Source: Mycobacterium aquaticum (GTDB taxonomy: Bacteria; Actinomycetota; Actinomycetes; Mycobacteriales; Mycobacteriaceae). From it: a DNA stretch of 64,000 nt. Below are positions 16,550 through 25,439 of this stretch, piece after piece; positions within the stretch are counted from its first letter, which is position 1, and each line of letters begins with the position of its first letter. Both the position numbers and the translations under genes were made by a program. The notes beneath the pieces were generated by a model, which saw only the letters and a program-made list of their open reading frames with translations, searched no databases and was not told where the DNA came from. The stretch is from positions 1-64,000 of the forward strand of contig NZ_MVHF01000035.1 in assembly GCF_002086485.1 (NCBI RefSeq), read 5' to 3'.

Positions 16550-18073
16550 CTAGAAGAATCCCTGGGCCTTGTTGCTGTAGGACACCAGCAGGTTCTTGGT
16601 CTGCTGGTAGTGGTCCAGCATCATCTTGTGGTTCTCACGGCCGATACCTGACTGCTTGTAGCCACCGAACGCCGCGTGCGCCGGATAGGCGTGATAGCAG
16701 TTGGTCCACACCCGGCCGGCCTTGATGTCGCGCCCGGCGCGATAGGCGGTGTTGCCGTCGCGCGACCACACGCCCGCGCCCAGCCCGTAGAGGGTGTTGT
16801 TGGCGATCGAGATGGCGTCGTCGTAGTCCTTGAACGACGTCACCGCGACGACGGGGCCGAAGATCTCCTCCTGGAAGATCCGCATGTTGTTGTTGCCCTC
16901 GAACACCGTCGGCTGGATGTAGAACCCACCGGACAGGTCACCACCGAGGTCGGCGCGTTCCCCGCCGGTGACCACCCGAGCTCCTTCGGACTTGCCGATC
17001 TCGATGTAGGACAGGATCTTCTCGAACTGGTCGTTGGAGGCCTGCGAGCCGATCATCGTCTCGGTGTCCAGCGGATCACCCTGGCGTACCGCCTTGGTGC
17101 GGATGGCGGCCAGCTCCAGGAACTCGTCGTAGATGTCGGCCTGGATCAGGCTGCGCGACGGGCAGGTACACACCTCACCCTGGTTCAAGGCGAACATCGT
17201 GAAGCCTTCCAGCGCCTTGTCCTGGAAGTCGTCGCCTGCGGCCATCACGTCGTTGAAGAAGATGTTCGGCGACTTGCCACCGAGTTCGAGGGTGACGGGA
17301 ATGAGGTTCTGCGATGCGTACTGCATGATCAGCCTGCCGGTGGTGGTCTCACCGGTGAAGGCGATCTTGGCGATCCGGTTGGACGAGGCCAGCGGCTTGC
17401 CGGCTTCCGCGCCGAACCCGTTGACGATGTTCACCACGCCCGGCGGCAGCAGGTCGCCGATGAGCGAGAAGAGGTACAGCACCGACGCCGGGGTCTGTTC
17501 GGCCGGTTTGAGGACGACAGCGTTGCCCGCGGCCAAGGCGGGGGCCAGCTTCCAGGTGGCCATCAGGATCGGGAAGTTCCACGGGATGATCTGCCCGACG
17601 ACGCCGAGCGGCTCGTGGAAGTGGTAGGCGACGGTGTCCTCGTCGATCTGACTCAGCGAGCCCTCCTGCGCCCGGATGGCGCCCGCGAAGTAGCGGAAGT
17701 GGTCCACCGCCAACGGAATATCGGCGTTGAGCGTCTCGCGGATCGGCTTGCCGTTGTCCCACGACTCGGCCAGCGCGATGGACTCGAGGTTGGCCTCGAT
17801 GCGGTCGGCGATCTTGTTCAGGATGTTGGCCCGTTCTGCGGGGGCGGTCTTGCCCCACGCCGGAGCGGCCGCGTGGGCGGCGTCCAACGCCTTCTCGATG
17901 TCGGCCTCGGTGGACCGCGGGATCTCGCAGAACACCTGCCCGGTGACCGGGGTGGGGTTCTCGAAGTAGGCGCCACCGACCGGGGCAATCCACTCCCCAC
18001 CGATGTAATTGCCGTAGCGAGATTCGAAGGACATCAGGGCGTCGGCGGCCCCCGGGCGCGAAAACACTGTCAT
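16550..18073 (-). CDS. Aldehyde dehydrogenase (Rv0458 type)
   Basis: NAD-dependent aldehyde oxidation. The 507-residue enzyme contains the ALDH Rossmann region, the general-base motif LELGGKSPNIFF, and the nucleophile in NQGEVCTCPSR. It resembles the ExaC/AcoD group that acts on acetaldehyde and related short aldehydes. The C-terminus is the usual YHAYPAHAAFGGYKQSGIGR region. It is paired with the DUF779 gene. It is divergent from the S9 peptidase gene with a 61-bp gap. Confidence 0.93.
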   Translation of the reverse strand: MTVFSRPGAADALMSFESRYGNYIGGEWIAPVGGAYFENPTPVTGQVFCEIPRSTEADIEKALDAAHAAAPAWGKTAPAERANILNKIADRIEANLESIALAESWDNGKPIRETLNADIPLAVDHFRYFAGAIRAQEGSLSQIDEDTVAYHFHEPLGVVGQIIPWNFPILMATWKLAPALAAGNAVVLKPAEQTPASVLYLFSLIGDLLPPGVVNIVNGFGAEAGKPLASSNRIAKIAFTGETTTGRLIMQYASQNLIPVTLELGGKSPNIFFNDVMAAGDDFQDKALEGFTMFALNQGEVCTCPSRSLIQADIYDEFLELAAIRTKAVRQGDPLDTETMIGSQASNDQFEKILSYIEIGKSEGARVVTGGERADLGGDLSGGFYIQPTVFEGNNNMRIFQEEIFGPVVAVTSFKDYDDAISIANNTLYGLGAGVWSRDGNTAYRAGRDIKAGRVWTNCYHAYPAHAAFGGYKQSGIGRENHKMMLDHYQQTKNLLVSYSNKAQGFF

Positions 18074-18134
18074 GACGGACTCCTCGTGAGCGGTGTAACA
18101 CAGCTCACATTACGCGCGCGGGCACAATGTTGAG

Positions 18135-20138
18135 GTGGCAGATGACCCGTACATGTGGCTCGAGGACATCACCGGCGACGACGCCCTGGACTGGGTTCGA
18201 AAGCACAACGACGCGACCGTGGCGGCACTGGGTGGCGAGCGGTTCGACGAGCTGCGCGATCAGGTCCTCGAGGTGCTCGACACCGATGCGCGCATTCCGT
18301 ACGTGGGCCGCCGGGGTGAGTATCTCTACAACTTCTGGCGCGACGAGGCCAACCCGCGAGGGATCTGGCGCCGCACCACGCTGGAGAGCTACCGCACCGA
18401 TGAGCCCGACTGGGAAATGATCATCGACCTCGATGAGCTCGCGCGCACCGAGGACGAGAACTGGGTGTGGGCCGGCCCCGAGGTCATCGAGCCCGAGCAC
18501 ACGCTGGCGTTGATCAGCCTGTCACGGGGTGGCGCGGACGCCACGGTGGTACGTGAATTCGACATGCGTACAAGGGAATTCGTCGCGGGTGGCTTCGAGC
18601 TTCCGGAAGCCAAGTCCTCGGTGACCTGGGAGGACGAGGACACCGTGCTGGTGTGCACCGACTTCGGCGAAGGGTCGATGACCGAATCCGGTTACCCGCG
18701 GATCGCCAAGCGCTGGCGCCGCGGCGAGCCGCTGGAGAACGCCGAGACGGTGTTCGAGGCCGAACCGACCGATATCCGGGTGATCGCGAGTGTGGACCGG
18801 ACGCCCGGATTCGAGCACACTCGCGTCGGCCGCTACACCGACTTCTACAACAAGCTGCGCTACGAGGTCCGCGACGGGGAGCTGACCCTCATCGAGGTCC
18901 CTACCGATGCGACGACATCGACGCACCGCGAGTGGATGCTCATCTCACTGCGCAACGACTGGCAGGTCGGTGACGTCACGCACCCGGCGGGCAGCCTGCT
19001 GGCCACCAATTTCGAGGATTTCCTCTCCGGCACAGGCGAACTGGCCACAGTCTACGAGCCCGACGAGCACAGCTGCCTGTCCGAGGCCAGTTGGACCAGG
19101 GACAAACTGGTACTGGTCACGCGCCGCGACGTCGCCAGCCACATCGAGATCGTCACGCCCGGAACGTGGGACCGCGTCGACGCGCCCGGAATCCCGGTGG
19201 GCGACGAGACCGTCGTGGTGGAGACCGATCCGCTGGGCGACGAGATCTTCTACGATTCAAGCGGTTTCACCACACCGTCGCGACTCTTGCACGGAACCGC
19301 AGGTGGATCGCTTCAGAAACTCAAGTCCGCACCGGCGTTCTTCGACGCCGACGGCATGGATGTCGCACAGTATTTCGCGACCTCGGCCGATGGCACCGCG
19401 ATCCCCTATTACGTGGTCGGCCAGCGGTCGACACCGAGCCCGACATACCTCTACGGCTACGGCGGCTTCCAGAACTCGTTGACGCCCGGCTATTCCGGCG
19501 GTATCGGCCGGGCCTGGCTGGCCCGGGGCGGCACTTTCGTCTCCGCCAACATCCGCGGCGGCGGCGAGTACGGACCGCGCTGGCACACCCAGGCGATGCG
19601 GGAGAACCGTCACCTCGTCTACGAGGACTTCGCTGCCGTGGCAGCCGATCTGGTACGGCGCGGCATCACCACGGTCGAACAGCTGGGCGCGGCGGGCGGC
19701 AGCAACGGCGGCCTGCTCATGGGTGTCATGCTGACGCAGTATCCGGAGCTCTTCGGCGCCCTGGTGTGCAGCGTGCCGTTGCTGGACATGAAGCGTTACC
19801 ACCTGCTGCTGGCGGGGGCCTCCTGGGTGGCCGAATACGGCGACCCCGACGATCCGGCCGACTGGGAGTTCATCTCGAAATACTCGCCGTACCAGAATAT
19901 TTCGGATGATCGTCGGTACCCGCCGATCCTCATCACCACCTCGACGCGCGATGACCGGGTGCATCCCGGGCATGCGCGCAAGATGACCGCGGCCCTTGAG
20001 GCCGCGGGGCATGACGTGACGTACTACGAGAACATCGAGGGTGGGCACGGCGGCGCCGCGGACAACAAGCAGGCCGCTTTCAAGGCGGCGCTGACCTACG
20101 AGTTCCTGTGGCGGAAGCTGGGCGGCACGAAAGGCTGA
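18135..20138 (+). CDS. S9 family prolyl oligopeptidase
   Basis: A 667-residue serine peptidase with an N-terminal beta-propeller and C-terminal alpha/beta hydrolase domain. The nucleophile lies in AAGGSNGG (about residue 523), the Asp in STRDDRVHPGH and the His in EGGHGGA. It cleaves short peptides after proline or basic residues depending on subclass; the exact preference is unknown. The start is GTG (VADDPYMW). It matches Rv0457c, the last gene of the left syntenic block. Confidence 0.92.
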   Translation: MADDPYMWLEDITGDDALDWVRKHNDATVAALGGERFDELRDQVLEVLDTDARIPYVGRRGEYLYNFWRDEANPRGIWRRTTLESYRTDEPDWEMIIDLDELARTEDENWVWAGPEVIEPEHTLALISLSRGGADATVVREFDMRTREFVAGGFELPEAKSSVTWEDEDTVLVCTDFGEGSMTESGYPRIAKRWRRGEPLENAETVFEAEPTDIRVIASVDRTPGFEHTRVGRYTDFYNKLRYEVRDGELTLIEVPTDATTSTHREWMLISLRNDWQVGDVTHPAGSLLATNFEDFLSGTGELATVYEPDEHSCLSEASWTRDKLVLVTRRDVASHIEIVTPGTWDRVDAPGIPVGDETVVVETDPLGDEIFYDSSGFTTPSRLLHGTAGGSLQKLKSAPAFFDADGMDVAQYFATSADGTAIPYYVVGQRSTPSPTYLYGYGGFQNSLTPGYSGGIGRAWLARGGTFVSANIRGGGEYGPRWHTQAMRENRHLVYEDFAAVAADLVRRGITTVEQLGAAGGSNGGLLMGVMLTQYPELFGALVCSVPLLDMKRYHLLLAGASWVAEYGDPDDPADWEFISKYSPYQNISDDRRYPPILITTSTRDDRVHPGHARKMTAALEAAGHDVTYYENIEGGHGGAADNKQAAFKAALTYEFLWRKLGGTKG

Positions 20139-20173
20139 CCCGGCACCCTTGGCGGGACGCACCCGGACCAGGT

Positions 20174-20193
20174 ATCGTTCGGATGCGAACAAT
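20174..20193. promoter_or_regulatory. Island operator O1
   Basis: ATCGTTCGGATGCGAACAAT: 8-bp arms with one mismatch around a 4-base centre. It sits 20 bases before the gamma-glutamyl hydrolase start. It is the same motif as sites at 21527, 21551, 27922 and 27993. Confidence 0.75.
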
Positions 20194-20213
20194 CCCCCGA
20201 GACAGGAGTCTGC

Positions 20214-20942
20214 GTGCCCGTCAGGCGTCCGATCATCGCGATCCCGGCCCGGTTCTCCGCATCGGCCTCGGCCCTGCGGTACGGCGCCGAGGTCATGTCC
20301 CGCAAGATCGTCGAATCGGTCTACGCCGCAGGCGGCGAACCCGTCGTCATCCACCCGTACGCACCTGGCGGCCAGATCGGTGATGCAGAGGTCGCCGAAC
20401 GGCTGTGGTTCGCCGAAGGCGTGCTACTGCCGGGCGGGGGTGACATCGCCTCGCATCGGTACGGCGCGGCGGCGAACTCCTCGGCCTACGACGTCGACGA
20501 CGAGCAGGATGCCTTCGATCTCGCGGTCGCCCGGGTGGCCCTGGAGCGCCGGCTTCCCCTACTGGCGATCTGTCGGGGCAACCAGATCGTCAACGTCGCG
20601 CTCGGCGGGGACCTGATCCAAGACATGGACGATGCCGGTGGCAACCACCGGCACGTGACCCATCCGGTCAAGGTCGCTCCTGGCACGTTGATCGCCGACC
20701 TCATCGGTACCGGGCCGACCATCTCGTGCTATCACCATCAATGCATAGGCCTGCTGGGCAACGGGTTACGAGCCACCGCGCGCGCCGCCGACGACGTCAT
20801 CGAAGCCGTGGAGCTCGAGAATCACGACGGCTGGTACGTCGGCGTGCAATGGCATCCGGAGGACACCGCCGACACGGATCCGGCGCAGGCCGCGCTGTTT
20901 TCGGCACTGGTCTCGGCGGCCCGCGACCGGATGTCTGCCTGA
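20214..20942 (+). CDS. Gamma-glutamyl-gamma-aminobutyrate hydrolase family (C26) protein
   Basis: A class-I amidotransferase-fold hydrolase of 242 residues, PuuD-like, that removes glutamate from gamma-glutamyl amides. The nucleophile is C120 in LAICRGNQ; the His-Glu pair is in VQWHPED near residue 218. GTG start with O1 immediately upstream. Since a glutamine-synthetase-like ligase lies 2 kb away under the same kind of operator, it probably hydrolyses the ligase-derived gamma-glutamyl intermediate. Confidence 0.85.
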   Translation: MPVRRPIIAIPARFSASASALRYGAEVMSRKIVESVYAAGGEPVVIHPYAPGGQIGDAEVAERLWFAEGVLLPGGGDIASHRYGAAANSSAYDVDDEQDAFDLAVARVALERRLPLLAICRGNQIVNVALGGDLIQDMDDAGGNHRHVTHPVKVAPGTLIADLIGTGPTISCYHHQCIGLLGNGLRATARAADDVIEAVELENHDGWYVGVQWHPEDTADTDPAQAALFSALVSAARDRMSA

Positions 20943-20946
20943 GGCG

Positions 20947-21468
20947 TCAGGCGGTCTCGTTGCCGGCCTGGTCCGTTGCCTCGACGTGCGTGATCAGATC
21001 CCGCAGAGTGCGGGTAAAAGTCTGGATCTGACGGCCGGACAGGCTGGCGACCAATTCCGACTCCACACTGTTGAACTCCGGGTAGATCTTTCGCATGAGG
21101 TGGACGCCGGTTTCGGTGAGCCGCAGCCGCACCAGCCGCCGGTCGTTCTTGTCCCCTTCGCGCAGCATCAGGCCGCGGCCCTCCAGGGTCTTGACGACAC
21201 CGGTGAGCGTGGCTTTCGAGATGTCTGCCGATTCGGCGACATGACGGGCTTCCATCCCGTCCCAGATCCACACCACCCACAGCACCACGAAGCCGGTCCA
21301 CGTGATGTCATGCTTGCGCAACACCCGATTGGTCAGTTCCTGCCGGACGGCGTTTGCCGCCCGGAAGAGATTCGACAACGCGTGCGCCGCGGTGAAATCC
21401 AGCGACAGCGAACTGACGTGGTCGGTCATCGCCTTCTCGGTTTCGGCGAGGGTGTGGCGGTCCGGCAT
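20947..21468 (-). CDS. MarR-family regulator of the catabolic island
   Basis: A 173-residue MarR-type winged-helix protein: ESADISKATLTGVVKTLEGRGL is the recognition helix region (about residues 80-101), followed by the wing REGDKNDRRLVRLRLTETG. It ends 5 bases from the C26 hydrolase, convergently, and is divergent from the APC permease, with two copies of the shared palindrome in the intergenic gap. It is the only regulator in the island, so it is the best candidate to bind all copies; the ligand is unknown. Confidence 0.85.
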   Translation of the reverse strand: MPDRHTLAETEKAMTDHVSSLSLDFTAAHALSNLFRAANAVRQELTNRVLRKHDITWTGFVVLWVVWIWDGMEARHVAESADISKATLTGVVKTLEGRGLMLREGDKNDRRLVRLRLTETGVHLMRKIYPEFNSVESELVASLSGRQIQTFTRTLRDLITHVEATDQAGNETA

Positions 21469-21518
21469 GAGCCAAACGTTACCTGGGATCCGGATACCTG
21501 GGAATTAGCCCCAACCTC

Positions 21519-21546
21519 TTGACATAGTCGTTCGTACCCGTACGAT
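21519..21546 (+). promoter_or_regulatory. Predicted promoter of the permease operon
   Basis: TTGACA at 21519-21524, a 16-base spacer and TACGAT at 21541-21546. Operator O2a covers the spacer and the -10 box, so a bound repressor would block RNA polymerase. It points to the permease gene at 21589. Confidence 0.6.
21527..21546. promoter_or_regulatory. Island operator O2a
   Basis: GTCGTTCGTACCCGTACGAT: an inverted repeat with the N4 centre TACC and two mismatches, overlapping the predicted -10 box of the permease promoter and lying within the MarR/permease divergent region. Confidence 0.65.
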
Positions 21547-21550
21547 TCAA

Positions 21551-21570
21551 TTCGTTCGTTCCCGAACGAT
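21551..21570. promoter_or_regulatory. Island operator O2b
   Basis: TTCGTTCGTTCCCGAACGAT: arms match at 7 of 8 positions around TTCC. It lies 24 bases centre-to-centre from O2a and 18 bases before the permease ATG, a spacing that could allow paired binding. Confidence 0.75.
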
Positions 21571-21588
21571 ACCACGAGAGGTCACGCA

Positions 21589-23049
21589 ATGACGCCGACG
21601 GAACAGTCGATTGCCCCGGTAGATGTGACCTTGCAACGACGTTCGCTCGGCGTGCCCGATGTCGTCTTTTTCGTGGTGGCCGCTTCGGCGCCGCTGACCG
21701 TCGTGGCGGGCGGGGTCCCGACGAGCTTTGCCGTGACCAAAGTGCTGGGCATACCGCTGGTCTACGTTCTGGTGGCCGCCACGCTGCTGATCTTCGCCGT
21801 CGGCTACGCGGCCATGAGCCGCCACGTCGCCAACGCGGGCGCCTTCTACTCTTATGTCGCCAAAGGGCTCGGCCGAACCTGGGGCGTGGCAGCCGCGTTG
21901 ATCGCCCTCGTCGCCTACAACGCGATGCAGGTGGGGATCTACGGCTTGTTCGGCTTCGCGGCCGCCGGCGCCCTGCACCAGTTCCTCGGCGTGTCCGTCG
22001 CGTGGTGGGTGCCCGTGCTCGTCACGGTGGTCGTGGTCGGGATCCTCGGCGTGCTGCAGGTCGATCTCAACGCCCGGGTGCTCGGTTTCTTCCTGATCGC
22101 AGAATCTGTGGTGGTACTGGTCTTCGACATCGCCGGGATCGCCAAGCCTGCTGAGGGCATCTCGTTTCACTCGTTGGTGCCCAGCTCGCTCACCGGTGGC
22201 GCCCTGGGCGCCGCGTTCTGTTTCGTGGTCGCATCGTTCGTCGGATTCGAATCCGCCGCGATCTACGGCGAGGAGTGCAAAGACCCCCGCCGCACAGTGG
22301 CCCGCTCGACCTATGTGGCTGTCACGCTGATCGGGGTGTTCTATGCATTCTCGGCGTGGGCCATGACCGTCGCGGTCGGGCCGAGTTCGGTGATCGACAC
22401 GTCGGTCGAACTCGGGCCAGGACTGCTCTTCGAGTTTAGTGCGCGCAATGTCGGCGGCTGGTTCTCCGATGTCGCCACCGTACTGTTCGTCACGAGCCTG
22501 TTCGCCGCGCTGCTCTCCTTCCACAATGCGGTCGCGCGGTACTTCTTCTCACTCGGACGCGAGGGCGTACTGCCCCGCAGGCTCGCGATGGTCAACCCGC
22601 GTACCGGCGCGCCGGTGGCCGGCTCGATCGCCCAGACCACGCTCGCGGCCGTCCTGGTAGTGGTGTTCGCCATCGCCGGAAAAGACCCCGTGCTCGCCCT
22701 GTTCACCTGGCTCACCAACGTCGGCGCCCTCGGCGTCATCCTGCTGATGGCGCTGACCTCGGTTTCGGTGGTGGTCTATCTGCTGCGCCACCGCAGCGTG
22801 ACGGAGTCGAACCTGGCGCACGAGCTGGCCGGCGTGGTCGCGTCGGTCGCGTTGTTCGCGATGTTCATCCTGGCCGTGGCGAATTTCGATGCACTGGTGG
22901 GCACCACGCCGGATGATGCACTCAACTGGGTGCTTCCCGGCATCGTTGTCGCCGCGGGTCTCATCGGAATCGGATACGGCGAGTGGCTGCGACGCCGTCA
23001 GCCCGCAGTACACGCGGCCATCGGCTCCGGCGGACCCGCCGAGGCCTGA
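21589..23049 (+). CDS. APC-superfamily amino acid/amine permease
   Basis: A 486-residue inner-membrane transporter with about 12 hydrophobic segments and the APC N-terminal pattern (LGVPDVVFFVVAASAPLT, then GYAAMSRHVANAGAFYSYVAKGLG). APC carriers exchange or import amino acids and amines. It heads the run permease - ligase - reductase - Rieske homologue under operators O2a and O2b. It resembles the second permease at 34656 in layout. Confidence 0.88.
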   Translation: MTPTEQSIAPVDVTLQRRSLGVPDVVFFVVAASAPLTVVAGGVPTSFAVTKVLGIPLVYVLVAATLLIFAVGYAAMSRHVANAGAFYSYVAKGLGRTWGVAAALIALVAYNAMQVGIYGLFGFAAAGALHQFLGVSVAWWVPVLVTVVVVGILGVLQVDLNARVLGFFLIAESVVVLVFDIAGIAKPAEGISFHSLVPSSLTGGALGAAFCFVVASFVGFESAAIYGEECKDPRRTVARSTYVAVTLIGVFYAFSAWAMTVAVGPSSVIDTSVELGPGLLFEFSARNVGGWFSDVATVLFVTSLFAALLSFHNAVARYFFSLGREGVLPRRLAMVNPRTGAPVAGSIAQTTLAAVLVVVFAIAGKDPVLALFTWLTNVGALGVILLMALTSVSVVVYLLRHRSVTESNLAHELAGVVASVALFAMFILAVANFDALVGTTPDDALNWVLPGIVVAAGLIGIGYGEWLRRRQPAVHAAIGSGGPAEA

Positions 23050-23078
23050 ATCCCAACAACACAAGGGAGAGCAACAGC

Positions 23079-24431
23079 GTGGGGCACTTCGACGAGAGCG
23101 GCCTGCACAAGGTCGCCGAACAGCTCACCGCCGACGGCATCGACGTCGTGCGGCTGGGCTACGCCGACCTGATCGGTACCGAACGCGGCCGCGACCTGCT
23201 GGTGAGCCGGTTCGGCAGGACGGTCGGCGACGGCGTCGCTTTCTGTCGTTCGGTGTACGGCACGTCGCCGCTCGGCGATGTCGTCGACATCGAGGGCGGA
23301 TTGTCGGCAGGGCTGCCGGACATCGTCGCGTTTCCCGACCTGGCCACTGTGCAGCCGGTCCCGTGGGAGCCCGGGGTGGCGCACGTGATCGCCGATGTCT
23401 TCAATCCGGATGGATCACCGTCGGAGGAAAGCCCGCGCGCCGTGTTGCGCCGGGTCGTCGAGAAGTTCGCCGAATTGGGGATGCGGCCCATGATCGGCCC
23501 GGAGTTGGAGTTCTATGTGCTCGAACCCGACGCGACCGATCCCCGGGGCTGGCGTCGCTACGGCGAAGGCACGGGAAACGTCTACGTCGCAGGTCTCAAA
23601 GGGGACCCCGAGAACACACTGCTGGCCTCCCTGCGCCAGCTCGCCGCGTACGGCATCGATGTGGTGGCCGCCAACCACGAGTTCTCCAGCGGTCAGTTCG
23701 AGATCAACCTGTGGCACTCCGAGGCGCTCGACGCGGGCGACCGGGCCTTTCGCTTCAAATGCGGGGTCCAGGAGTTGGCCCGCCGGACAGGCAAGATGGC
23801 GACCTTCATGGCCAAGCCGTTCAACGACGAGGGCGGCTCCGGCTTCCACATCCACTTCTCCACGCTCGATGACAACGACAAGCCTCTCTTCGACGACCCG
23901 AACGGAGCCGACGGCCTCTCCGACATCGCTCGCTCGGCGATCGCCGGCGTGCTGGCCCATGCGCCGGCGCTTGCCGCGCTGCACAATCCGACCATCAACT
24001 CCTACAAGCGTTTCGGGCCAGACACCCTGGCACCGTGGCTGATCGACTGGGGTTTGGACAACCGCAGCGCAATGGTGCGGATCCCGCCCGAACGTGGTCG
24101 CGCCAGCCGCATGGAACTGCGGCTCGGTGACGCGTCGGCCAATCCGTATCTGGCGATCGCGAGCCTGCTGGCCGCGGCCTATCTCGGCATCCGCGACGGC
24201 CTCAAGCCGCCGCCGAAGCTGGAGGGCTACGGGTACGACACCACCAAGGCCGACTTGTTGCCCGCAGATCTCGCGACGTCGATCGATGCGTTGGAGAAAG
24301 ACCACGAGATCGCCGAAATGCTCGGCCCCGCCTTTGTTTCCGCATTCGTAACCTACAAGCGCAACGAGCTCCAGCGGTTCGGGCAGTACATCACGGACTG
24401 GGAGTTCCGCGAGTACGCCTACCACTTGTGA
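23079..24431 (+). CDS. Glutamine synthetase-like gamma-glutamyl-amine ligase
   Basis: A 450-residue GS-fold enzyme. GTG at 23079 has a good AAGGGAGA ribosome site; the longer frame from 22983 overlaps the permease. It has the GS signatures GPELEFYVLEP, FSSGQFEINL, MAKPFNDEGGSG with HIHFS, and the C-terminal NRSAMVRIP region. It belongs with PuuA/GlnA4/aniline gamma-glutamylanilide synthetase-like proteins that join glutamate to an amine using ATP, rather than with GlnA1. The C26 hydrolase at 20214 and the amidotransferase at 33118 would reverse the step. Confidence 0.85.
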   Translation: MGHFDESGLHKVAEQLTADGIDVVRLGYADLIGTERGRDLLVSRFGRTVGDGVAFCRSVYGTSPLGDVVDIEGGLSAGLPDIVAFPDLATVQPVPWEPGVAHVIADVFNPDGSPSEESPRAVLRRVVEKFAELGMRPMIGPELEFYVLEPDATDPRGWRRYGEGTGNVYVAGLKGDPENTLLASLRQLAAYGIDVVAANHEFSSGQFEINLWHSEALDAGDRAFRFKCGVQELARRTGKMATFMAKPFNDEGGSGFHIHFSTLDDNDKPLFDDPNGADGLSDIARSAIAGVLAHAPALAALHNPTINSYKRFGPDTLAPWLIDWGLDNRSAMVRIPPERGRASRMELRLGDASANPYLAIASLLAAAYLGIRDGLKPPPKLEGYGYDTTKADLLPADLATSIDALEKDHEIAEMLGPAFVSAFVTYKRNELQRFGQYITDWEFREYAYHL

Positions 24432-24459
24432 CCGTCACCCATCTAGTCAGAGGACAACG

Positions 24460-25428
24460 ATGACAACCACAACCATCGTGCGCGAGTTCGAAGCCGATCT
24501 GGTCGTGACGGACTCCCACGTGGTGGCCGACGACGTGGTGGCCCTCACCTTGGCGACCCCCGACGGCTCGGCGCTGCCACCGTGGACCCCGGGCGCCCAC
24601 GTCGACCTGGTGCTCGGCGACGACCTGGTGCGGCAGTATTCGCTGTGCAGCAGCCCCGGAGACCGGTCCGCGTGGCGGTTGGGCATCCTGCGCACCCCGG
24701 ACAGCCGCGGCGGGTCCAAGGCCGTGCATTCCGATCTGCACAACGGCGCCACGGTGCGCGTTCGTGGTCCGCGCAACCACTTTCCGCTCGTCGCGGCCGG
24801 ACGCTACCTGTTCATCGCCGGCGGCATCGGCATCACTCCGATGCTGCCGATGATCGCCGAAGCCGATGCGGCCGGGGCGGATTGGCACCTGCTCTACGGT
24901 GGGCGGACGCGGGCATCCATGGCATTCGTGGACGAGCTGGCGCCCTATGGCGACCGCATCACCCTGGTGCCTCAGGACGAATCCGGGATGCTCGACCTGG
25001 ACGCCACGCTGCGAGAGCCACGCGAGGGCACGCTGGTGTATGCGTGTGGGCCGACCGGCCTGCTCGACGCTGTCGAACAGCGCTGTGCAACATGGCCTTC
25101 CGGCAGTCTTCATCTCGAACGGTTCACCGCCAAAGAGGCGGCGGTCCAGTCGGCGGGCAACACCGAATTCGAAGTCATGCTGCAACGCTCGGGATTGACG
25201 CTGACCGTTCCGTCCGACAAATCGGTCTTCGAGGTGTGCAAGGCCGCAGGTGTCAGCGTCGTCGGTTCGTGCCTGGAAGGTGTCTGCGGAACCTGCGAGA
25301 CAGAAGTGGTCGACGGCGACGTGGACCACCGCGACTCGATCCTCAACGACGAGGAGCGAGAAGCGAACGAATACATGATGATCTGCGTGTCCCGCTGCCG
25401 TTCCGCCCGGCTCACGCTGGACCTGTGA
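24460..25428 (+). CDS. Phthalate dioxygenase reductase-like flavin/[2Fe-2S] reductase
   Basis: A 322-residue electron transfer protein with an FMN-binding domain (RQYSL, 58-62), an NAD-binding domain (GGIGITP, 121-127; YACGPTG) and a C-terminal plant-type [2Fe-2S] ferredoxin domain with C271, C276, C279 and C309. All four cluster ligands are present, so it should be active. This class normally feeds a Rieske oxygenase; its neighbour lacks Rieske ligands, so the P450 or another partner may be the real acceptor. Confidence 0.92.
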   Translation: MTTTTIVREFEADLVVTDSHVVADDVVALTLATPDGSALPPWTPGAHVDLVLGDDLVRQYSLCSSPGDRSAWRLGILRTPDSRGGSKAVHSDLHNGATVRVRGPRNHFPLVAAGRYLFIAGGIGITPMLPMIAEADAAGADWHLLYGGRTRASMAFVDELAPYGDRITLVPQDESGMLDLDATLREPREGTLVYACGPTGLLDAVEQRCATWPSGSLHLERFTAKEAAVQSAGNTEFEVMLQRSGLTLTVPSDKSVFEVCKAAGVSVVGSCLEGVCGTCETEVVDGDVDHRDSILNDEEREANEYMMICVSRCRSARLTLDL

Positions 25429-25439
25429 GAGGAGTGGGG

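Noticed and set aside
24582..25439. Long N-terminal extension of the Rieske homologue
   Set aside because: It is an out-of-frame shadow of the reductase gene, full of Arg; the ATG at 25440 has a good ribosome site.
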